Origin: a virus
Length of the DNA: 49,259 nucleotides
Reading direction: 5' to 3' (one strand)
IMG/VR virus record: IMGVR_UViG_3300013286_000830
Span: 1 to 49,259 of that record
The position numbers and the translations under genes were made by a program. Below the pieces are notes generated by a model that saw only the letters and a list, made by a program, of their open reading frames with translations, made no database searches and was not told where the DNA came from. Numbering within the stretch: the first letter of the stretch is position 1; each line of letters opens with the position of its first letter. This document shows positions 5,928 to 14,800 of this stretch, one piece after another.

Positions 5928-8581
5928 AGTGTTATCCTGTTGTCCTTGAATACAAGGTATTTATCAGCGTAATAACCAGTCACTTGATTAATTATGTAGC
6001 GATCTATTTCATAATTGATTTGTGCAAATTCAAATCCGCTGTTGTTTATGTTTCTTATTATGTCATTGCCCTGACCCGCTTTGGCAAAACAAAGGGGAAT
6101 GGCCAAAACATAATCCAGTTGATTCTTAGACCCTGTGGGTATGCTGCGCATCCACAATGGCAAATAGTTGCGCTCACTAGCTAGCCCTTGACCTGCACCA
6201 TCAGTCCAAGTTTCAATGCTAGTGCGCCAATTAGAGATGCTGTTGGGGAAATATGTGTCTATATGGGAATTGCCAGCTTGATAACCCGAACTGTCCACGG
6301 TCAAACTGCTGAGAGGCTGATCCGTTAGATATGTTTCATCCGCTGTGATTAGGTTGGGATCCAAGCTGGGCAACAGCACCTTGCGTGGCAAGTGTTTGCC
6401 GTTAGGTTCCATGGCATCCAGCATCTGTATGTATATGGCCTCGTACACACTATTGCCGCTCACGGGATCAACGGCCACTGCTTTTTTCAAACTGCCAAAT
6501 AGAAATCTCTTTCGCTTGTTGTTGAGTCCTATAGCACTAATATACACAGCTGCTTCCCTAGTTTCTATACCAGCATATATCAGCATCTGCAACTGGGTCT
6601 GAATGCCAAATTGAGGATCGTTGCTTCTGTATATGCTTGCGGGCGTGAATATGTTGGGATTATTAATGAAACTGTTGAATTTGCTTCTTTGACTGGCAAT
6701 AAGAAATGGTTTTGCCACAATGTTGCTGTAGTTCACGATGTTCGGAGTAGAGATAGATATGACGAATTTTCTATCCACTTGATTGTAGTAGTATTGATCA
6801 CTAGCGGTTACTGAGAACACAAATGATCTATCAAATGTAGTTGTGCTTTTATCAAATAAGGTTTGCGTCCCACTGGCTGTACTAGCAGGATCGTTTATGA
6901 CTGTGCTAGCGCCCAAATGCGAGGTAAATGCATCGTAGGTAATCAATCCCAATTTACCAGTGGTGGGATTGTGAAATTGATTGATCTTGCCAATAATTTC
7001 ACCGTCAGCATTTAGACTCAATCCCAATTTGGCCATTCTGGTTGTTTCACCGTCTGACATGGTGTATATGACCACACTGTCGGGGATATTGCTAGTGGCC
7101 AGCAAAGTCAAGGTGGTGTTGTAGTTGGCATCCACTGTGCCTAGATTGGCGGGTGTTTGCCATGTGATTATGCTGTTGATATCGCCTATTATGGTAATGG
7201 CAAAAGTTCTACTGCTGGCTACAACATCGCCTTTGTTGCCAGTCCTACTGGCCGTGATAGTGAACTGATAATTTTTAGTCAATGTTGGCGCGTAGGGAAT
7301 AACGCCGTATATGTCACCTGTAGCTGGATCAAACTGGGTGCCGGTTGGAGTTAGGGACTTTGTGCCGATATAAAATGCTGTGGCATTGGGTAGGCTTTGT
7401 GTTAAGGCTGTGGCCAATGTCAATCTATATGTGCCCGACCCTAGATCGCTCACAGCGGCAATTAGATAAGTTGTGCCGTCTGCACCATCCAAGTAGTATT
7501 CAAAATTAATATAAAGCCCAGCTGCCAGCACAGTGCCCTGTGTCTTGATCTTTAGATTTGTGATAGTGAGATAGTTGCTATTGCCAACATTGTCTTGATT
7601 AGTTACTGCCAGTGTTTGTGCATAAATTTCTTGATTGGTGGTTTCCAGTCTAAATAGCACATCTAACGGATCATACAAAGCAATGGGCACTGTGAGATAA
7701 TTATTGGCTCTAAATGTGCCCAAGTTGGAATCAGTTATCCATACTGGTTGTCTAATGTAACTGGCATCAGCACTAAACTGATCAGCCAAGCCGTTGAATG
7801 TGGTACTGTCAGCCCTAAACTCGTCATTGCCCACAACAAATATTCTGAATACTCGCTGAGCGATATTGAATCCGTCAGTCACAGTTACTCTGAATTGATA
7901 GTTCACATTTAGGGTGATTTGCTGTTGGGTGGGCACACTGTAATCAAATGTAATGCTGTCATAACTATAGTCGCTGTAGCCGTTAGTGGGCACACTGGCA
8001 TAGTCGTAGCCTTTGTTGTCAAATATACTCTTGTCATAAGCACCACTGCCATCTGTGGGCACAATGCTGGGAGTGGGCAACACATAGCCTGATATGATGC
8101 CGCTGTCACTGAGAACAAGTCCGGGTGGTAGGTTGCCGCCGCGATTGTCAATACTGAATTTCAGTGTGCGACCTTCAGCGTTGAGTTCAGTGACCTGTAT
8201 TTGATAGTTCACATAAGTGCCATCCAGCACATACATTTGATGTGCAGGTCCGATGTCCAATAAACCAGCTGGCTGATTAAACACGGGAAAATTTGGATTA
8301 ATCACGCTGAGTTTAAATGTTCTATCACTGATCTGCGAGTCTCGAGTGGCCCTGATACAGAATTCATATGCATTGTTATTGGCCACAGTAAATGGACTGC
8401 CCACTATGTTGACACCTTTTAAAAACAGGCCCTTGGGCAAACTGCCTGAAATAATTGCGAGTGTGGCTGTGCCTAAAAGGGGCAAAGGTATAACTACTGA
8501 CACTTCGCCAGCTAGCGTGCCAAGATTTGTTCCGGAAGGTTGAGTCCAGATATTCACAGCCATATTACACCAATTTGCCAA
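5924..8581 (-). CDS. large virion structural protein with Ig-like repeats
   Basis: 885 residues, beta-rich. About four copies of a putative Ig (He_PIG-like) pattern can be seen, in which a short segment of the type LPxGLxLxxxGxIxG precedes a strand pair ending in F.I.V: SGSLPKGLFLKGVNIVG (about 45-61), NLPPGLVLSDSGIISGYV (about 150-167), TQFDPATGDIYGVIP (about 410-424) and KLGLSLNADGEIIGKI (about 510-525). The C-terminal 200 residues are a separate, more conserved domain (LPRKVLLPSLDP...FEFAQINYEIDRY). This resembles large tail structural proteins of marine T4-like phages. Overlaps of 16 bases upstream and 4 downstream make it part of one late operon. Confidence 0.8.
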   Translation of the reverse strand: MANWCNMAVNIWTQPSGTNLGTLAGEVSVVIPLPLLGTATLAIISGSLPKGLFLKGVNIVGSPFTVANNNAYEFCIRATRDSQISDRTFKLSVINPNFPVFNQPAGLLDIGPAHQMYVLDGTYVNYQIQVTELNAEGRTLKFSIDNRGGNLPPGLVLSDSGIISGYVLPTPSIVPTDGSGAYDKSIFDNKGYDYASVPTNGYSDYSYDSITFDYSVPTQQQITLNVNYQFRVTVTDGFNIAQRVFRIFVVGNDEFRADSTTFNGLADQFSADASYIRQPVWITDSNLGTFRANNYLTVPIALYDPLDVLFRLETTNQEIYAQTLAVTNQDNVGNSNYLTITNLKIKTQGTVLAAGLYINFEYYLDGADGTTYLIAAVSDLGSGTYRLTLATALTQSLPNATAFYIGTKSLTPTGTQFDPATGDIYGVIPYAPTLTKNYQFTITASRTGNKGDVVASSRTFAITIIGDINSIITWQTPANLGTVDANYNTTLTLLATSNIPDSVVIYTMSDGETTRMAKLGLSLNADGEIIGKINQFHNPTTGKLGLITYDAFTSHLGASTVINDPASTASGTQTLFDKSTTTFDRSFVFSVTASDQYYYNQVDRKFVISISTPNIVNYSNIVAKPFLIASQRSKFNSFINNPNIFTPASIYRSNDPQFGIQTQLQMLIYAGIETREAAVYISAIGLNNKRKRFLFGSLKKAVAVDPVSGNSVYEAIYIQMLDAMEPNGKHLPRKVLLPSLDPNLITADETYLTDQPLSSLTVDSSGYQAGNSHIDTYFPNSISNWRTSIETWTDGAGQGLASERNYLPLWMRSIPTGSKNQLDYVLAIPLCFAKAGQGNDIIRNINNSGFEFAQINYEIDRYIINQVTGYYADKYLVFKDNRITL
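5958..5966 (-). promoter_or_regulatory. possible internal late promoter, TGATAAATA
   Basis: Minus strand TGATAAATA lies 31 bases before the start of the 206-residue structural gene. It is identical to the octamer seen at 28071 and 32319. It also encodes Asp-Lys-Tyr in the overlapping gene, so chance cannot be excluded. Confidence 0.35.
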
Positions 8582-9110
8582 AATCCAGTTTGTTGTCTGG
8601 GGGGGCTATGAATGAATAGGCGGAACCAAAATCTGTAGGCCAAGATGTTGGTGTGGGACTAACAAAAGAGCCAAAATCCACATTGACTGTTTTGGTCAAC
8701 AGTTCCAGCTGGCTGGCCAACAGTTGTATGTCATAGTTCCATATGCGTGTTTGAACTTGCGACCCTACTACTCCGTTGTACTCGCCAATGATATGGCCAT
8801 TGAGATTGAGATTGTGCGTGAGAGTGGGCATGGGATCATTGGCCAAATTGGTATTGGCTACCAAATTAACAGCACTGTCACCCGTGGTTATAGTGATACT
8901 GGCATCACTGGTCAAGGTCCTGAATTCAAGATTTACACCATTTTTGTCCTTGAATAGGCCAGCACCCGGGCCTAGATTGACTCCGTTAACAATGCCACTG
9001 CTGCCATACAATTCCACAAAGTTTTTGTTTACTTTGTCAAAGGCAGTGCGCAAGTCGTCACCCGTGCCGTCGTTGGCATAGGTGCCTAGATTTACCTGTT
9101 GTATGGTCAT
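8565..9110 (-). CDS. short fibre-family structural protein
   Basis: 181 residues. The first 35 carry the family module VNLGTYANDGTGDDLRTAFD followed by KVNKNFVELY, shared with the two fibre genes to its right. The remainder is beta-rich (LTSDASITITTGDSAVNLVA; LTHNLNLNGHIIGEYNG), with a short C-terminal stretch of P, T and S. The N-terminal module probably sets trimer formation or attachment to the baseplate; that is inference. It is first in the 9110-3951 operon: GGAG is nine bases before the ATG and a late-promoter-like element is 16-26 bases upstream. The gene end overlaps the next start by 16 bases. Confidence 0.78.
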   Translation of the reverse strand: MTIQQVNLGTYANDGTGDDLRTAFDKVNKNFVELYGSSGIVNGVNLGPGAGLFKDKNGVNLEFRTLTSDASITITTGDSAVNLVANTNLANDPMPTLTHNLNLNGHIIGEYNGVVGSQVQTRIWNYDIQLLASQLELLTKTVNVDFGSFVSPTPTSWPTDFGSAYSFIAPPDNKLDFGKLV

Positions 9111-9125
9111 GAAATGCTCCGTTTA

Positions 9126-9136
9126 GTATATTTAGC
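9126..9136 (-). promoter_or_regulatory. putative late promoter, GCTAAATATAC
   Basis: Minus-strand GCTAAATATAC, overlapping the stop codon of the desaturase gene and 16-26 bases upstream of the 181-residue structural gene. With its flank TAAAACCAGCTAAATA it repeats the element at 2091-2100 exactly over 16 bases. Confidence 0.55.
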
Positions 9137-9857
9137 TGGTTTTAGATTTAGCTAGTCCCAGCGCATTCAATATGCATATATAGAACCATCCAATGTCAAA
9201 TTCGAACCATTTACTACTAAATTTAGGACTTGCCGGATTCAAATGATGATTGTTGTGTAGTTCTTCACCGCCTATAAGTATACCAATCGGTGTTACATTA
9301 CGACTGTGATCTCTAGTATCCCCGTTGCGATAGCCCCACCAGTGACCAATGCCGTTAATGAAGCCAGCAGCCCAAAACGGGATCCATATCATTTGTACGC
9401 CCCATACTAAAAAACCCCACAGCCCAAATAACAATAGGTCTATGACCAGCATTACAAGAATGCCGTGGCGGTGATATTTAGTATAGAACTTTTCTACACG
9501 GTCTTTGGGGGTACCCATGCCGTATTTGATAACCATGTTGGGATCTTTGGTGGCTTTGTGGTATAAACTCCACCCACCCAGTAGTAAACGTTTTATACCA
9601 AACATGTGAGGACTATGTGGATCACCTTCAACATCTGTATTTTGATGATGCTTGCGATGAACTGCCACCCACGCTTTTGTAGTCATTCCGGTTGTTAACC
9701 ATAACCATAATCTGAAAAAATGGGAGATTACAGGATGGAATTCTACACCTCGATGTGCTTGACAGCGATGTAGGTATAGTGTAACACTGACAATGGTCAG
9801 GTGTGTGAATAATAAAGTAGTTAAAATAATTTTCATATGATCGCTTATCTCTAACAT
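9132..9857 (-). CDS. membrane fatty acid (acyl-CoA type) desaturase
   Basis: 241 residues from the ATG that overlaps the protease stop (TAATG); a start at 9836 is also possible. It belongs to the delta-9 type membrane desaturases, di-iron enzymes that put a double bond into fatty acyl chains. All histidine boxes are present: HRCQAH (His30/His35), HRKHH (67-71), HNNHH (201-205), plus His172 in GHWWGYRN. Hydrophobic segments at about 10-28, 45-60, 135-157 and 160-172 give the usual two-hairpin topology. The protein is shorter than typical bacterial members but complete at every metal site, so it should be active. Sitting at the end of the giant-fibre operon suggests late membrane remodelling in the host; this is inference. 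Confidence 0.9.
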   Translation of the reverse strand: MLEISDHMKIILTTLLFTHLTIVSVTLYLHRCQAHRGVEFHPVISHFFRLWLWLTTGMTTKAWVAVHRKHHQNTDVEGDPHSPHMFGIKRLLLGGWSLYHKATKDPNMVIKYGMGTPKDRVEKFYTKYHRHGILVMLVIDLLLFGLWGFLVWGVQMIWIPFWAAGFINGIGHWWGYRNGDTRDHSRNVTPIGILIGGEELHNNHHLNPASPKFSSKWFEFDIGWFYICILNALGLAKSKTS

Positions 9858-10687
9858 TAAGGGTTGGTAACCGCACTGATAAGCCAAAAATCATTGCTCA
9901 TTTGTGTATTTTTGATCACATCGTAAGGCATGTAAAAGTAACCACGATCCCCCCAACCAGTGCCCCAACTGTTACGGCATATGAATCTACCGTTGGCTCG
10001 GCCTGCCACTGGCATGTTATCGTCATAGCCCACAATGGCCACAGCATGTCCACCCAACACTTGTTCAGTATTAACATCTGGATAAGGCATCATGCCAGTG
10101 GTGTTGTTGACGGTGCCTTCAAAACTTTCGTAAACTGTGAATCCCACTACAACTGGATTGCCAGCGGCCAAGGCATTTTTCACAGCAGCAAAATCAGCAC
10201 AGCGTTGGTAGCCAGTTACTTTACGCTTTAGTGCATCGTTGTAAGCGGCAGTCGTGGGTTTGGTGGCAAATTTGTTTGTGACATATGGCCATAGGCTTTC
10301 TACAGGGGCACCTTTGGTATAGCACACCTTGATGCCATCGCGTATGTATGCACCAGCATCAAATCGCACTGAACCTTCCAACACACGCTCTTCATAGTAG
10401 ATAAACAAGCGACTTACATCTAGGGCCTTGTTGCTTTTCTTACGGTCAATCAGTTCAATCAGCCCCGCAATGGCATTGCCAGTACATGATCCTATTTGTC
10501 CCTGTTCTTCAATGGCACTGGCATAGTTTCGCAGGTCAACTCTTGCAGCTAATGCAACTGGTTGCAGTTGATACATGTGATCTCTTGGATCAGGAGTATC
10601 TGGTAGCCAACGATACTTTCCTAGAAATTTAGGATTAAAGATCCCCGATACATCGATTGTTGATAAATTTACGCCTGCTGTTTTCAT
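9857..10687 (-). CDS. papain-like (C1A) cysteine protease
   Basis: 276 residues without a signal peptide. The catalytic set of the papain family is complete: oxyanion Gln62 and nucleophile Cys68 in EQGQIGSCTGNA, His214 in GGHAVAIVGYDD, and Asn239 in CRNSWGTGWGDRGYFYMPY. Residues 1-50 may be a short pro-segment (WLPDTPDPRDHMYQ is a common lead-in for bacterial members). GGAG lies ahead of the ATG. The gene sits between a fibre-like gene and the desaturase in a late operon, so it may be a virion-carried enzyme, cut a fibre or other virion protein, or act on host surface proteins; the sequence does not decide. C1A enzymes are uncommon in phages. Confidence 0.9.
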   Translation of the reverse strand: MKTAGVNLSTIDVSGIFNPKFLGKYRWLPDTPDPRDHMYQLQPVALAARVDLRNYASAIEEQGQIGSCTGNAIAGLIELIDRKKSNKALDVSRLFIYYEERVLEGSVRFDAGAYIRDGIKVCYTKGAPVESLWPYVTNKFATKPTTAAYNDALKRKVTGYQRCADFAAVKNALAAGNPVVVGFTVYESFEGTVNNTTGMMPYPDVNTEQVLGGHAVAIVGYDDNMPVAGRANGRFICRNSWGTGWGDRGYFYMPYDVIKNTQMSNDFWLISAVTNP

Positions 10688-10711
10688 ATTCGCTCCGTTA
10701 AGTTAGACACA

Positions 10712-11866
10712 TTATGCTCCGGTACCGCTGTTCAATATCTTAAATGCTGCTGCTAATCTGTCTATGGCTTCTTGTATTGTTGTAGGTGCTGTACCCGACC
10801 AATCCGTAGATGTTGCAGGAGTGTATGAAACTGTGCCACCTGCAGGTAATGTTAACACACCATCTGTGCCAAAGTACCAACTATTGCCATTAGAAGCAAG
10901 TTTGATAGCACCAGATGATGCTATGGTTGGAGGATACGCTGGTGGTGGACTAAAACTAAGATTAGCAGTGTACCCCGCTGGGTTGTGATCGACATCTCTC
11001 AATACTATAGTAAGTGTGTAGCCAGGAATGCCATGGTCTGCTTCTGTAAATTCAAATGTTTGACCGTTGGCGTAACCAGCAACTAGACTGGGCAATGGAT
11101 TGTCTGCCATCAGTACAACTTGACCATTTTGACTACATTGCCACTCTAGATGAAACGCCCAAGCAGGTCCTGTATACGATCCTGAACCCACTGTTCTGTG
11201 AGCCTCATCCAATACTGCGGTGAATGCTCTGGGCAACAGCAATGGTGTATTGATAGTTCCACTTCTATCAAATTCCCATTGTTGTACCGGAGATTGGTCA
11301 GTGTGTGTTGCTAGAAAAATACTACCGTCATATGCATTTAACGTCAACCCATCTGATCCAGGCTTTGAATCAATCTCACTGCCTTGTATTCCAAGTTGTG
11401 ATCCGTTAGCTACAGGAAATGTAACATAAGGAGTTCCGTTACCTGACGTAAATGTTGTAACACCGCCTAGTGTTTCAATAGTCACTTGATTAGCGGCCAT
11501 TTCAATGTCGCCAACTGTGCCCGCATATGGTCCACCGTCCTGTATCAATCCCGCCGCTAAGGGAGGAGCACCAGCTTCAATGATCACATTGCCGCCGACA
11601 CCATTTCGCATGGCGTTTGCACCTTTGATATACACCGGCATACTAGTATCAAATCCGCTTTGGATAGTAATACCGCCAGTTGGTACACCTTCGCCGTCCA
11701 GCTCAATGTTAACAAACTGTTCATCATCACCCAAGTGGTACTTTGTACTAGTGTCAGTTGCAAACAGTTCAGTAAAATTTTGATTTATTTTGCTAAATGC
11801 AACACGCAATGTGTCTCCTGTTTTGTCGTTTGCCGCCTTACCAACATTGATAGTCAATTTACTCAT
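10712..11866 (-). CDS. tail fibre-like structural protein
   Basis: 384 residues. The start TINVGKAANDKTGDTLRVAF followed by SKINQNFTELF is the same module as in the giant fibre and the 181-residue protein. Next comes a glycine-rich beta region (about 65-150) such as GGNVIIEAGAPP, then a globular part around 210-320 (FTEADHGIPGYTLTIVLRD), and a helix at the end (TTIQEAIDRLAAAFKIL) that could seed a trimer. The ATG overlaps the stop of the giant fibre gene by one base (TAATG) and has GGGGAG in front, so it is translated directly after it. Probably a distal fibre component or adhesin; inferred. Confidence 0.78.
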   Translation of the reverse strand: MSKLTINVGKAANDKTGDTLRVAFSKINQNFTELFATDTSTKYHLGDDEQFVNIELDGEGVPTGGITIQSGFDTSMPVYIKGANAMRNGVGGNVIIEAGAPPLAAGLIQDGGPYAGTVGDIEMAANQVTIETLGGVTTFTSGNGTPYVTFPVANGSQLGIQGSEIDSKPGSDGLTLNAYDGSIFLATHTDQSPVQQWEFDRSGTINTPLLLPRAFTAVLDEAHRTVGSGSYTGPAWAFHLEWQCSQNGQVVLMADNPLPSLVAGYANGQTFEFTEADHGIPGYTLTIVLRDVDHNPAGYTANLSFSPPPAYPPTIASSGAIKLASNGNSWYFGTDGVLTLPAGGTVSYTPATSTDWSGTAPTTIQEAIDRLAAAFKILNSGTGA

Positions 11867-14800
11867 TATGCTCTCCCCACAGCAATTTCAATTACTCCAG
11901 CTTCGCCCGAGTCCTTGTCTTCCAATGCCTTACCAATAACAGCACCCAGTGTTGGAGCACTTGCTCGCACAGCATATCCTGGTGTTGCACTTGTGGTCAG
12001 CATGTCGCCTTTTTTAACACGACCTACCACCTTGCATGGCACACGACCTACCAAGGCAATACAAACTTTTGTGCCCACCAAGTCATGATTCATGGTGTAC
12101 GCTGGGTCAGTTGTTACCACACCAGCACATCTAGTATCGTTAATTTGCGCAGTGGTAGTAGTTTCAGCAACACCTCCAAACACCAACACTGTACCAGGCT
12201 CGTATTCTTCATCACTGGTGTACCACTCAGCCAAGTCACTGTAAGTGGCTTGCAGTTGACTACCGCTACCAGTCAAGGTCCAAGTGCCCTGAATCTGTCC
12301 AGTTGTGGCACCACTGTTGCTGGCAATGGTGCCAGCTATCAGGCTCTTGGCATACAAGGCATTCAATTCAGTGTTGTTGCTAGAATTTCTTTGAACTATG
12401 GTGCTGGCTGTATTGGTGCTGCTGGCTGCAATTGTGGCACTGTTGGCTTGACTAGCAATAGTGCTGGCAGTTAACGCATTGCCATTCAGTGACGCAGTAA
12501 TACTATTGGCTGTGAAATTGCCACTGGAATCTCTTTGAACTATGGTGCTGGCTGTGTTGGCAGCTGTAGCTGCAATGGTGGCACTGTTGGCCTGCCCTTG
12601 TACTGACGTGGCCGTAAAGCTGCTGCTGGCATTCACAGTCCACGTGCCAGTCACTGTTCCAGCAGTGGCAGTGGCACCGGTGGTCAGCACCGATTGCTTG
12701 ATGCTTCCCGCACTCTGATCCAACACTGCACCTGTGTCCAAGTTCCAAGTGCCCTTGATACTACCAGTGCCTATCCCGCTGGTAAGACTCAAAGCATACA
12801 GGGTGCCAGCAGATGTGTCTAGAGTGCTGCTACTAGCCAAGGCCCAATAGCCAGTGATTTTGGCCGGAGCCACGCTGGTTGTGTTGACACCAGTCAAGCT
12901 GTTGCTCTTCAATGTGGCTGCTGACACGTCCCACACACTGTTGCCGGCAAAACTCCAAGCTCCCGCCACACTGCCAGTCACCAGTGGGTCAGTGGCATTG
13001 GTCTTGAGACTTCTGGTCAGAAGAGTGCCGTTGGTAGTAGCAATGTCAATGGTTCCTGTAAAAGTTGATATGGTGTTGCTGACCGTGGTTCCAGCGGCTG
13101 TCAAGAAATTTACAGGCGAGCTCAACCCAGTGGACGGGGTGTTGAATTGCAGTGTTACAAGGTCAGGATTGAGACTGATAACAGGAAGTCCTACTATCTT
13201 GATCCCTACCACATCAATCAAACCATTTGCGTCACTTTTGATAAGGCTGCTGTTGCCATGAGCGGTTGTAACTGAGGTAATGCTGTAATTAGTGCCTTGA
13301 GCAGTTTGTGTAAACACGCCTGCACCTGTAAAATTGGCACTGAACACACCTCCGCCACCAGTAACTATATCGCTGAATGCCAATTCAGTTGGCGCCGCAG
13401 CACTGATTGTTTTGTTGCCTATCACAGTGTTGGGGCTCATGAATTGTAGCTTGCCGTACAGTATGCCGGTGGTCGTGCTGACGCTGCTGACCAAATCCAC
13501 CCACCCATTGCTGGTACTAAACACCTTGTTGTTGTAAGCTGACAGCCCCAGACTGCTTTGAGTAAACACAGAAGGAGCTGACGCCAAACTGCCAGCGGCC
13601 TGCAGGTTCAATTTGCTTTGAGATATGGCCGCACTGGAATTAACCATGCTGTCCACAATCCTGTTGGCCTGTATGGTGGCTGTGAGTGTGCCGCCCGCAC
13701 TGGTTGTGGCGTTGTAGGTGATATTCACATCACCAGTGGGCAAATTCAAGTTTTTCCAAACGGACTGCACAGTGTCATAGGCCAATAGGTCGCCTGCAAC
13801 TAGATTATTGAATGTGATAGTAGGAGTGCCAGTTGGACTAGTGGCCGGAGCTGTGTTCAATGTCAACACAGTGTATATGTCGCTGACTGTGATGTTGGTA
13901 ATGTAGTTGTTATTTGTAAAATAACTGCTCAAATAGGGCACCATGCCCAACAGCAGTAGTCCCTGCACTCCTGTCACTGTGAGAGTTCTACTGCTGAGAC
14001 TGTAAAAAGTGGCTGATGCGCCAATGCCGATATCCAGCAGTTTGAACAAGCTGTTTCCACCAGCTGTCTTGACATCAACATAACCCTTGTTGGCTGCGAA
14101 TAAATCACCAGTTGTAAAACCAGGCATGGTCAAGTTTTGAATATAGTTGTTGCCCAAGTTCATTGGCCGCTTCATGGCCAATCCACCATTTAATGGCATG
14201 TAGCCCGGGCCAATCACCGAGCCAGCAGCCACAGGATTGCTACTGGCATCCAGGCCCAGTCTAAGGTCAATGTAGCCACGCACTGCACTTTCAACTGGCA
14301 CCTTTTCAGGAGCATTGGCCTGCATGGTTTGGTCAATGGAGAATTCGCTGACCACAACACCCTTCTTGAATCCCAATCCATCTAAATTTGAAATTGCTAT
14401 GTTGGCCGAGAATGTCACAGTGCCAGTGCCTTGATCCACATTGAAATATCTGCCCACACGGAACACGCCGTTTTGATCGGTGCTCACATGGAACACGCGA
14501 CCCACACCTTCTTCCACCACGGCATTTGCTGCTGTGGCTGGCAACAGGGGGCTTCCATAAATCTGGTTGGGATAATTGGTAGTGTCATATCCACCAGTGC
14601 CAATGTCCAAGAAATCATGACCAGTAGCGCGACATGTGCTGATACGCACAGTGATCTGAGCACCTGCTCCTGCAGCATAACCAGCCCTCACGGTGGTACT
14701 GGTGGCAGTTGAAAATGGTTTTGCCAAGCCCAGCAGGCTGCTGGTAGCGGTGATTGAATTAGAGGTTATGGTACTGCCAGTGGTATTGCCCCAAGTGTTG

